A program made the translations under genes and the position numbers. The notes beneath the pieces are model-generated. The model searched no databases, was not told the DNA's origin, and worked only from the letters and a program-made list of their open reading frames with translations. A stretch of DNA of 32,044 bases. It comes from Thermococcus sp. (GTDB lineage: Archaea > Methanobacteriota_B > Thermococci > Thermococcales > Thermococcaceae). Shown here in pieces: positions 16,234 to 22,831 of this stretch. The stretch lies in assembly GCF_026991495.1 (NCBI RefSeq), contig NZ_JALXBJ010000092.1, forward strand, positions 1 through 32,044. The letters run 5' to 3'. The stretch's first letter is position 1. Every line of letters begins with the position of its first letter.

Positions 16234-18270
16234 TTAGAGGTAGTGGGACTCCAGCTGACGGAGCTTCAGCTTTGAGGCAAAGCCGCTCTGAACGAAGTCG
16301 CTCTCAAGCAGTCTACCATCCCTGAGGTCGTATCTACCAAAGTACGTCCCCTTTTTCCCAACCGCTTTAATACCCGCCACGTCTTTTCCGAGATCCAGGA
16401 TTATCCTCTTGACCCTGCCTTCATCCTGGTATTTTTCGCGGATAAACTCCTCGAAGAGGTCAACGAGGGCTTTCTCAGTGTACTTCGTCTCCAAAGAGAG
16501 AACCCTTCCGTCCCTCCGGTGAACCAAGACCCTGCCCCATACCCGGGAACCTGTGAAGTGAACCTCCCAGTTCTCACCGAGCTTCAGGCCCTCCACAGCC
16601 GCCTTTGGCTCAAGGCTCCCTATAGCCTTTAACGCAATTTCCTCCACTATCTGACCCTTGAGGAAGCGGTCGCGCTCCTCAACCCTGCCGTCTCTTGATA
16701 CAAAGGCCTTGATGATCTCCCTTTCCCCCTCAAGGGTCAGGAGGTATCCCGATTCCCTTTCGTCCACGAAGACCGCCTTAAAGCCCCCGTACTCACCCAA
16801 GGCAAGCGAAACCGCGGCATCCCTTCCAACTGCAACCTCCTCCTCGACGATGTCCCCGTGCATTCCGTCCATCTTCACCCTTACAGTAACGTCGCCGATG
16901 CCGCCGGTGCATTCAACGAAGCGGTGCATTTTCACGGTGCAGGTGAAGTTTTCGGGCTCTCCCTCAAGGCCCAGACTGGAGAGGATCTCCCCCATCCTTG
17001 CTGTGGGCATCTGAAGTTCCCTGTCAACTTCGATGCCCCTACCGAGGGAATCCACCCTCAGTACGAGGATCTTTTCCGGGAGGAAGAGGTCTACTATCGC
17101 CCCCTCCTGAATCCTTTCAAGGCCCAGTAGGGAGCCATCAGGGTACTTTTTGAGAACGAGGGAGAGGAGAACCTCCTCCCTGAGGGAGGCCTTGAGCTCC
17201 TCCACAGCACCCGTGTAGGCGTTGACCCTCGCCGAGAAGAGGTACTTATCCGTAAAGCCCCTCGTAAGAAAGTACCTGCCCCGCCTTGCGAGCTCTATCC
17301 CCGCAGGGGCTTCTCCAAGGGAGTCCTGGATGGCACGGATTACCTCCCTCTTGATGAGCTCCCCTGCCAGGGGCTCAGCCTCGGCCTCCACCCTGCCGCT
17401 CGAAAGGTCGAGGGAGGCCTTAAGGTTGTTGATGCCCATTTTAAGCGTCATCTCAGCCCTGATGGGTTTGTAAGCCCTCCTCACCCCCGTCACCTTGAGG
17501 CCGAGAAGACCCCTTTCCTTGGAGGCCTCAAGGAAAACCCCCTCAGGATCGGGGAAATCTTCAACCTCCACACTGCTGGCCCTGACCGTAGCCACGTCCT
17601 CAAGGAGGAGCCTCATAAGGAGCCCCCTGTAATGGGACTTCTCCGCATCCAACACTACAGAGCCATCAGCGATGAGCCCCCTTGAGGAACTGCCATCCTC
17701 CGCGGCCCACGAAACAATATAAACAGGGCGCAGGAAAAGTTTAATGGCCTCTAACTGAAGGGTGGAGGCACCGAACCTGTACGCCGCCACCTTTCTGACC
17801 TCTTCAACGGTTTTGGCGAGGTTGAACTCGCCCACGAGGGGGCCATCTAAAACGAACTCAGTGACGCTCTCGGGGGGAAGCTTTTCGGGCTTCAACGACT
17901 CAGGTGGCTCGATGGCCGCCCTGTTGAAGGCCTCTGCAAGCCAGGAGCCGCCCCTCACTTCCACACCTTCAATTTTGACCTCGCCATCCAACGATATGAG
18001 ATATGCCCTTCCCTCCCCTCTCAGGATGGATGAGAGCCATTCCTCATCTGCTTCTCCCCAGAGAACCGCGATGGTGAGCTGCTCCCTCCCTAAGAAGGGA
18101 TCTTCCTTGCCCCCTCTGATCATTACAACCCGTGAGGAGCCTTTCCGACGGTACTCCCTGCTCTCCTCCGAGAAGCCGGCCCTCCTGAGGATCTCGGATA
18201 TCCCCTCAACTATGAAATCCTCGGGCGCGAGTTTTATCATTGAGGAATCCCAGACCATTGCGCATCCCAT
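16234..18270 (-). CDS. Large protein of unknown function with repeated PepSY-like units
   Basis: 678 residues; I do not recognise the family. There is no signal peptide, membrane helix, P-loop or catalytic motif. It contains several weakly similar beta-hairpin/helix units of the form Y..x-aromatic..A-x-V-x-x-x-x-G-x-V followed by a helix, for instance YLFSARVNAYTGAVEEL (middle), EIIKAFVSRDGRVEER and VWGRVLVHRRDGRVLSL (C-terminal third). These recall PepSY domains. The start is uncertain: ATG 18270 fits a leaderless mRNA from TATA-like GTATTTATT upstream, while ATG 18258 or 18240 are alternatives. The two-helix membrane protein gene ends 80 bp upstream on the same strand. Their products may work together, but nothing in the sequence proves it. 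Confidence 0.7.
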   Translation of the reverse strand: MGCAMVWDSSMIKLAPEDFIVEGISEILRRAGFSEESREYRRKGSSRVVMIRGGKEDPFLGREQLTIAVLWGEADEEWLSSILRGEGRAYLISLDGEVKIEGVEVRGGSWLAEAFNRAAIEPPESLKPEKLPPESVTEFVLDGPLVGEFNLAKTVEEVRKVAAYRFGASTLQLEAIKLFLRPVYIVSWAAEDGSSSRGLIADGSVVLDAEKSHYRGLLMRLLLEDVATVRASSVEVEDFPDPEGVFLEASKERGLLGLKVTGVRRAYKPIRAEMTLKMGINNLKASLDLSSGRVEAEAEPLAGELIKREVIRAIQDSLGEAPAGIELARRGRYFLTRGFTDKYLFSARVNAYTGAVEELKASLREEVLLSLVLKKYPDGSLLGLERIQEGAIVDLFLPEKILVLRVDSLGRGIEVDRELQMPTARMGEILSSLGLEGEPENFTCTVKMHRFVECTGGIGDVTVRVKMDGMHGDIVEEEVAVGRDAAVSLALGEYGGFKAVFVDERESGYLLTLEGEREIIKAFVSRDGRVEERDRFLKGQIVEEIALKAIGSLEPKAAVEGLKLGENWEVHFTGSRVWGRVLVHRRDGRVLSLETKYTEKALVDLFEEFIREKYQDEGRVKRIILDLGKDVAGIKAVGKKGTYFGRYDLRDGRLLESDFVQSGFASKLKLRQLESHYL

Positions 18271-18350
18271 ATTAACGGCCGCATCTCAGGAATAAATACC
18301 TTGCTGAGCACAAAAAACGGAGGAAAGCTGATAAAGGGCAGGATGGAACG

Positions 18351-19340
18351 CTAAAAGATTCTCTCAATACCGGTGGGTAACATTCTACTCTCACTTTCCT
18401 CGGAGCCCTCGACCCGGCCCACCGGGAGAACCTCGAAGGATGCCTCTTCAACAACGTCCCTGCGCATGGGGATGTCGAGGATGAGCCTTATCCCGTACCG
18501 CCCGTGCCCTATCAGGTACTCCCCTAAGCCGAAGAGCCTCCTGAACTCCCTCGGCGAGAAGCCCTGAACCGTCACTATAACGTTCCTTTTACCCCTCTTC
18601 AGCCATTTGAAGGGATTGAAGGAGAAAGTGTAGTTAAGGCCCGCGGCTATCCTAAAGTGGTTGGAGGGGTAGTCCATGTGGTACAGTTCTACCCTGCTCC
18701 TCTTAGCTTTTCCAAGGGAGGAGCTCACCTTCCCCTCAAGGACGCTTCCCTTTCCTTCGAAGGTCAGAGTAGCGTAGTCGTCGCCGTAGGTTGCGGTTAA
18801 GGTTCCGCCCCCCTCAACGGTTCCCCGGGGGTCAAGGGCCATGACGATGACCCCATCATATTTGCCACCCAATCTAACGGCCGGGGCGGAGATGTAGCCC
18901 TCGTCGTTGCGCTTCACACTGACCACGAACTTCCCGGAGGGAAGCGGAATCCTTGAGGCCCTGCCCTTCTCGTTTCCATGAAACTTCGACTGCACACGGT
19001 ACGTCCTGTTCCTTCCCGAGCTGCTCCAGTAGCCCTTAGCGGAGTACACCCCGGTTTCGTAGTCAACCTCCTCCTGGAGGTAGATCCCATCGTCTCCTAT
19101 CTGGGCTTCTGAAAGGAAGGTCTCAAGGTGGGCAAGGCGGCGCCTGACGATGGCTAAACCGATAACGAAAGAAGCAACAATGAAGACCGCTGTGATCCCA
19201 AGCGCCAGGGGAACGTTCTGGGAGATGTGAAGGGCTATCTCAAGTCCCTTGTAGACAAATATCCCCGCAACGGCACCAATTGTCAGGGCAGCCCCTATGA
19301 TGTTGCCCTTTGAGGGCTTTCCCACAAGCACCTCCACCAT
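18351..19340 (-). CDS. Two-helix membrane protein of unknown function
   Basis: 329 residues. Two membrane segments lie near the N-terminus (about residues 13-35, NIIGAALTIGAVAGIFVYKG, and 44-65, LALGITAVFIVASFVIGLA), followed by a basic stop (IVRRR) and a long soluble, beta-rich domain that should face the cytoplasm if positive-inside holds. No known motif is seen in the soluble part. The start ATG 19340 is set by an excellent GGAGGT site seven bases away, which lies inside the end of the hydrolase gene; that gene's stop is two bases upstream. Translational coupling is therefore likely. Function unknown. Confidence 0.8.
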   Translation of the reverse strand: MVEVLVGKPSKGNIIGAALTIGAVAGIFVYKGLEIALHISQNVPLALGITAVFIVASFVIGLAIVRRRLAHLETFLSEAQIGDDGIYLQEEVDYETGVYSAKGYWSSSGRNRTYRVQSKFHGNEKGRASRIPLPSGKFVVSVKRNDEGYISAPAVRLGGKYDGVIVMALDPRGTVEGGGTLTATYGDDYATLTFEGKGSVLEGKVSSSLGKAKRSRVELYHMDYPSNHFRIAAGLNYTFSFNPFKWLKRGKRNVIVTVQGFSPREFRRLFGLGEYLIGHGRYGIRLILDIPMRRDVVEEASFEVLPVGRVEGSEESESRMLPTGIERIF

Positions 19341-19342
19341 CT

Positions 19343-20116
19343 TTAAGACCTCCGGAGGAGCCAATCAACAACAACCCTGTGGAACTCATCCCCCCACTCC
19401 GGGTCTTCAAATATCTCATGGTAGGCTCCGGGGAACTCCTTCAGTTCTTTGTCTTTTACCTTAAGCTCCTCGAAGAGCCTTTTAGAGCCTTCGGGAGGGG
19501 TTATAACATCCCCAGTTCCCACGAGAAGCAGAACCGGTACCTTTATCTTTCCTGCCTCCCTATGAGCTTTCTCCATGTTCTCGAAGATGCTCCTCCCGAG
19601 CTTCGCAGAAACCCTGTCGTGGACGAGGGAATCTTTGATGTAAGCCTTTACTGCCTCCGGGTTCCTTGAGAGGAGCTCGGGCTTTATGCCGTTTGACAGC
19701 GTTAGACCAGGCGCTACTCTGCCGAGGAACTTCGCGAGGGCAACCATAAAACCCGGCGTTTTGGGGCTCTTCGCGAGGGCCGGTGAAGAAGCTATAACGC
19801 CCCTAATCCTGTCTGGCCTCGTCTCGGCGTACCTTACAACCGTCAAACCGCCGAGGCTGTGCCCGAGGAGGAAGGGCTTCTCATTTAATTCTTCAATTAT
19901 GGAATCAATTATTTCCATGGCCTCTTCGACGCTCGTGTGCCCCCTCTTTCCTTGGCTCTTCCCGTGACCGGGCCAGTCGAAGGTGTAAACTGCAAAGCCG
20001 TTTTTGTTAAGCATTTCTATCAGTTTCCCATAGCGTCCGCTGTGTTCCCCGAGGCCGTGAACCAAGACGACCCAGCCCCTCTCCGGCCTTCCAAACTTGG
20101 CCCTGTAAACCTCCAT
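19343..20116 (-). CDS. Alpha/beta hydrolase, monoacylglycerol lipase / lysophospholipase type
   Basis: A 257-residue serine hydrolase of the Hydrolase_4 family. VLVHGLGEHSGRY provides the oxyanion-hole region and FDWPGHGKSQGKRGH the typical MAG-lipase loop. The triad is S87 (LGHSLGG), D203 (GTGDVITP) and H233 (AYHEIFED). Likely substrates are monoacylglycerols or short-chain esters. The start ATG 20116 follows GGAGGG by six bases; an upstream TTG at 20122 is less likely. It heads a transcription unit with the membrane protein gene two bases downstream. Its leader region contains a palindrome and a GC-rich fold. Confidence 0.9.
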   Translation of the reverse strand: MEVYRAKFGRPERGWVVLVHGLGEHSGRYGKLIEMLNKNGFAVYTFDWPGHGKSQGKRGHTSVEEAMEIIDSIIEELNEKPFLLGHSLGGLTVVRYAETRPDRIRGVIASSPALAKSPKTPGFMVALAKFLGRVAPGLTLSNGIKPELLSRNPEAVKAYIKDSLVHDRVSAKLGRSIFENMEKAHREAGKIKVPVLLLVGTGDVITPPEGSKRLFEELKVKDKELKEFPGAYHEIFEDPEWGDEFHRVVVDWLLRRS

Positions 20117-20133
20117 AGTCAACCCTCCAGCCA

Positions 20134-20182
20134 GGGCCCCTTATGGGAGTCCCTCGGAGTGGCTATCCGTTCCTTGGGGCCC
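20134..20182 (-). other. GC-rich inverted repeat in the hydrolase leader
   Basis: GGGCCCC at 20134-20140 can pair with GGGGCCC at 20176-20182. The enclosed stretch has a smaller CGGA/TCCG stem (20155-20169). If transcription starts near 20216, this would be a folded 5' leader ending about 18 bases before the ATG. Confidence 0.4.
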
Positions 20183-20212
20183 ACCTTAAGGCGGACGCTA
20201 ACCAAAGTATTA

Positions 20213-20227
20213 CCAAGTATAACTTGG
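20213..20227. promoter_or_regulatory. Palindromic operator candidate
   Basis: CCAAGTATAACTTGG has exact six-base arms around ATA. A TATA-like CCTTTTATC (minus strand, 20237-20245) would place the transcript start at about 20216, inside the palindrome, a common position for an archaeal repressor site. A related half, CCAAAGTAT, lies next to it at about 20202-20210. Confidence 0.45.
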
Positions 20228-20265
20228 ACTTTAGCCGATAAAAGGATTGCGAGAAAGCAAGAAAA

Positions 20266-20934
20266 TCAGGAGGAGAATGGGTTCTCCTTGAGCTTCTCGT
20301 TGACGAAGTTCACCACGTGCTCAACGTCCCCCCTTATGGTGTCTATGTCTGGCTTCATGAAGACGTAGAAGACGTTCGTGCTCGGCGTCAGGGAGACGTG
20401 CTTGACGTTGCCAACTTTCTGGAACCCAGCTAAGAACTCCCGGAGCAGCTCTGCATCGCGCCTCTTCTCAAAGAGGAGCTCGTACCTCTTCCCGTCTACC
20501 TCCACCTCGTCCCTCTGGAGCAGGGGCTCGTTCTCTATGTTGGGCCTGAGGCGGTAGTAGCCCTTCTGGATGATGTGTGCCTCACGCTTTATGGTGGAGT
20601 AGGGCCTGGCAACGATGAAGAGCTTGTCATGCCTGCTCGTCAGGAGGGAGATCGGGAAGTAGAGGAGGCTGTGCCTCGGGAGCAGCGTCAGCGTGTACTC
20701 GAACTTCCTGAGATTGTCCCTCTCAATCTTGTACTGGGCCCTGAAGCCTATGTAGCCTCCGAGCCAGACGTAGTCCTTGTCCTTGGGCTTCACGACCTCT
20801 TCAATAGCCCTGAGGTAGTAGTCCATAAGCTGAAGGTTCAGCTTCCTTCCCTTGTAGAACTGGTATGAGGCCGCACCGGCCAGGATCATAAGCGCCAGCA
20901 GCAGCTCCGAGGTAAGACTTATGTTGAAGTTCAT
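20266..20934 (-). CDS. Membrane-anchored protein of the Get3-like operon, unknown function
   Basis: A 222-residue protein with one N-terminal membrane segment (residues 9-26, ELLLALMILAGAASYQFY) followed by a basic cytosolic start (KGRKLN). The long soluble domain (LLPRHSLLYFPISLLTSRHDKLFIVARPY; VFYVFMKPDIDTIRGDVEHVVNFVNEKL) has no recognisable motif. The ATG at 20934 overlaps the stop of the DUF59 gene (20931) by four bases, so translation is coupled. It is the last gene of a five-gene operon. As a membrane anchor in an operon with an ArsA/Get3 ATPase it could be the docking site for that ATPase, but this is inference. Confidence 0.82.
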   Translation of the reverse strand: MNFNISLTSELLLALMILAGAASYQFYKGRKLNLQLMDYYLRAIEEVVKPKDKDYVWLGGYIGFRAQYKIERDNLRKFEYTLTLLPRHSLLYFPISLLTSRHDKLFIVARPYSTIKREAHIIQKGYYRLRPNIENEPLLQRDEVEVDGKRYELLFEKRRDAELLREFLAGFQKVGNVKHVSLTPSTNVFYVFMKPDIDTIRGDVEHVVNFVNEKLKENPFSS

Positions 20935-21236
20935 ACCCCATCCTCCTCTATTGGGTAGTACCTCTGAAGGGAGGCGTCATCAACTATCTCAAAGTATCCA
21001 AGCCTGTCCTCTAAAACCTTTACCATGTCGCGGATTATCCTCGCCTGAACGGCCCAGTTGACTGCCATCGAAAACGGGTGGGCCGGGGTGTTCCTGAGGA
21101 ACGCGACGTATATCCTCACGACTTTCTCCTCCTCATCAACTTCGACCTTGCTGACGAGGCCCTCGCTGACTATGTCCATGTTGGTTATCGGGTTCTCGAC
21201 CTTCCTCAGCAGGTCAAGTATCTCCTCGGCTCTCAA
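20931..21236 (-). CDS. DUF59 / MIP18-type (PaaD-like) small protein
   Basis: About 101 residues starting RAEEILDLLRKVENPITNMDIVSEGLVSKV, the standard beginning of the DUF59/MIP18 fold, where a conserved D-P motif is replaced here by E-N-P. It continues with VVRIYVAFL and PFSMAVNWAVQARIIRDMVKVLEDR. Family members assist Fe-S cluster assembly together with Mrp/ApbC P-loop ATPases. The usual conserved Cys is not visible, so an Fe-S role is uncertain. The start is the TTG at 21236, seven bases after GGAGGT; no ATG or GTG in frame is well placed. It overlaps the end of the ATPase gene by 23 bases and the next gene by four. Confidence 0.8.
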   Translation of the reverse strand: MRAEEILDLLRKVENPITNMDIVSEGLVSKVEVDEEEKVVRIYVAFLRNTPAHPFSMAVNWAVQARIIRDMVKVLEDRLGYFEIVDDASLQRYYPIEEDGV

Positions 21237-22218
21237 GTACCAAACCTCCGAGCTTCCTGAGCCACTCCATTCCCCTCGGCTCCTCCTCAAACATGGGGAT
21301 CTCAACCCTGTCCATCCCGCTGAAGCTCTCCCTGACCTTTTCGAGAACCTTCCTCTGGGCCTCGATCTTGACCCTGAGCTTGGGGATATCCTCTTCGAGC
21401 TCAATGACCTTGTTGATCACCACGAGCTTCATCGGAATCTTGAACTTCTTCAGCGTTTCGTACGCCCGCTCAGTTTCGTAGAGGGGGAGCATCTCAGGGT
21501 TCATAACGGCAACGACGCTCGTTCTGTCGGGATCTGTGACTATGGAGTTGACGAACTCTATCTCCTCCCTGTAGGCCTTTAGTTCCTTCATAACCGGATC
21601 CTCCTCGGCCCTGCTCGGAAGAACCATCTCCTTCCCATCGACGATGAACTTCCTCTGACCCTGAACCTTCTCTATCATCCTCCTCCTGTCGAGGATCTTC
21701 GCCCTGAGTTCCGAGAGCTTCTCAACCCACAGCAGGGACACCCTCGGTAGGGCGAGAACCCTGAGGGTGAGGCCGGTCGGCGGCGTGTCGAAGACTATGA
21801 CGTCCCACTCGTTCCCCCCCTTCAGGATGTCCCTTATCGCCTCCAAGGTCGCGTATTCCTCTATGCCCGGCGAAAAGCTGAGGACTTCGAAGTACTTCTC
21901 AAGGTTTATCACCGTCAGGTAGCGGTACATGTTCCTCATTCTGTCCTCAAGGTGCTTGAGGTAGCTCTTTATCAGCTTCTCCATATCGAGCTCCATCGCG
22001 TAGAGGTTCTCCTCAAGCTGCCTCGGCCTGTCGTTCAGCTCGGTCATGAAGACGTCCCCGAGGTTGTGGGCCGGGTCGAGGGAGACTATAAGGGTCCTGT
22101 AGCCCCTTTCGGCGAGGGCTACCGAGAGCGAGGCCGACGTCGTTGTCTTCCCGACACCGCCCTTTCCTATCACGAAGAGAACCCTGAAACCGGACTTTGG
22201 AAGCAGGTATTCCCTCAT
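21214..22218 (-). CDS. ArsA/Get3-family ATPase lacking the zinc CxxC motif
   Basis: A 334-residue deviant-Walker P-loop ATPase. The P-loop GKGGVGKTT (residues 18-26) has the signature lysine K19. Switch I is DPAHN (48-52). Switch II is in VFDTPPTGLTLRVLALPR, close to the Get3 DTAPTGHTLR motif. VVINKV is the nucleobase-recognition strand. The protein contains no cysteine at all, so it lacks the zinc-binding CxxC that bridges dimers of eukaryotic and some archaeal Get3, and the arsenite-binding cysteines of ArsA. Arsenite transport is thus unlikely. The start is ATG 22218, six bases after GAGGTG. It sits between two small paralogous genes and a DUF59 gene in one operon. A client-protein chaperone or membrane-targeting role is possible. 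Confidence 0.9.
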   Translation of the reverse strand: MREYLLPKSGFRVLFVIGKGGVGKTTTSASLSVALAERGYRTLIVSLDPAHNLGDVFMTELNDRPRQLEENLYAMELDMEKLIKSYLKHLEDRMRNMYRYLTVINLEKYFEVLSFSPGIEEYATLEAIRDILKGGNEWDVIVFDTPPTGLTLRVLALPRVSLLWVEKLSELRAKILDRRRMIEKVQGQRKFIVDGKEMVLPSRAEEDPVMKELKAYREEIEFVNSIVTDPDRTSVVAVMNPEMLPLYETERAYETLKKFKIPMKLVVINKVIELEEDIPKLRVKIEAQRKVLEKVRESFSGMDRVEIPMFEEEPRGMEWLRKLGGLVLESRGDT

Positions 22219-22228
22219 ATCCACCACC

Positions 22229-22507
22229 TCAGTCTATGTCGAACATCCCGGCTATCTCCCCGAATATGTCGTCCATGCTGGCGGCCCTCTGCTGCATAAC
22301 GTAGATCTCGCGGAGCATGTGGGGCATGACCCGTATGACGAGCGTCGTCGGCGGGCTTGGTATCCCAACGAAGGAGCCCATGAGGACGAGGGCAAAGACG
22401 TTCTCAAGCTCCCTCTCCTCGAACTCTATGTACTCCGTGGATTGATCCCTGAAGGACTCCCTAAACCCCTTCAAAAAGTCCTTTATGTTCTCCATGAGCT
22501 TGCCCAT
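22229..22507 (-). CDS. Small acidic conserved protein, paralogue B
   Basis: A 92-residue protein that I cannot assign. An N-terminal basic helix (KLMENIKDFLKGFRESF) is followed by the core EEREL-ENVFALVLMGSFVGIPSPPTTLVI and a helix PHMLREIYVMQQRA. The core and last helix closely resemble those of the neighbouring gene at 22511-22798. There is no signal or full membrane helix; the FALVLMGSFVGI stretch is hydrophobic but short. The gene is four bases after paralogue A and ten before the ATPase gene, with stop and start codons almost touching, so stoichiometric expression is expected. Confidence 0.85.
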   Translation of the reverse strand: MGKLMENIKDFLKGFRESFRDQSTEYIEFEERELENVFALVLMGSFVGIPSPPTTLVIRVMPHMLREIYVMQQRAASMDDIFGEIAGMFDID

Positions 22508-22510
22508 ACC

Positions 22511-22798
22511 TCACACCCCTATCCAGCCGGTTTTGAACGTTACCTCCTTACTCGCCTTCTCCTGCATCACGTATATCTCCCGAACCACGTGCGGCAGCAG
22601 GCGGAAGCTCAGATCGGTTGGTGGGTTCGGGAGACCTATGTAGTCCCCAAACAGGATGAGCGCGAATATGTTCTCCAGCTCTTCCTCCTCCCATTTAATC
22701 CCCTGAACGTAGTACAGCTCGAAGCCCCTGTGAAACTCCCAGAGGAATGTCAGCGGGAGCTTGAGCTTCGAAAAAATTTCCTTGAGCAGTTCCCCCAT
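22511..22798 (-). CDS. Small acidic conserved protein, paralogue A
   Basis: A 95-residue protein, first gene of the Get3-like operon. Shared core with paralogue B: EEEELENIFALILFGDYIGLPNPPTDLSF, then LPHVVREIYVMQEKASK. The shared pattern ELENxFALxLxGxxxGxPxPPT and PHxxREIYVMQ suggests a tandem duplication followed by divergence, perhaps to form a heterodimer. The N- and C-terminal ends differ. The ATG at 22798 lies 33 bases after the cstA stop. That gap has only a weak T-rich stretch, so read-through from cstA is possible. Function unknown. Confidence 0.85.
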   Translation of the reverse strand: MGELLKEIFSKLKLPLTFLWEFHRGFELYYVQGIKWEEEELENIFALILFGDYIGLPNPPTDLSFRLLPHVVREIYVMQEKASKEVTFKTGWIGV

Positions 22799-22831
22799 AC
22801 TATCGCCCCTTGAAGATAAAAGGAAAAGGGT

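Noticed and set aside
21214..22218. Arsenite-transporting ATPase annotation
   Set aside because: The protein has no cysteine and no arsenite membrane transporter gene is nearby, so the arsenite label would be misleading.
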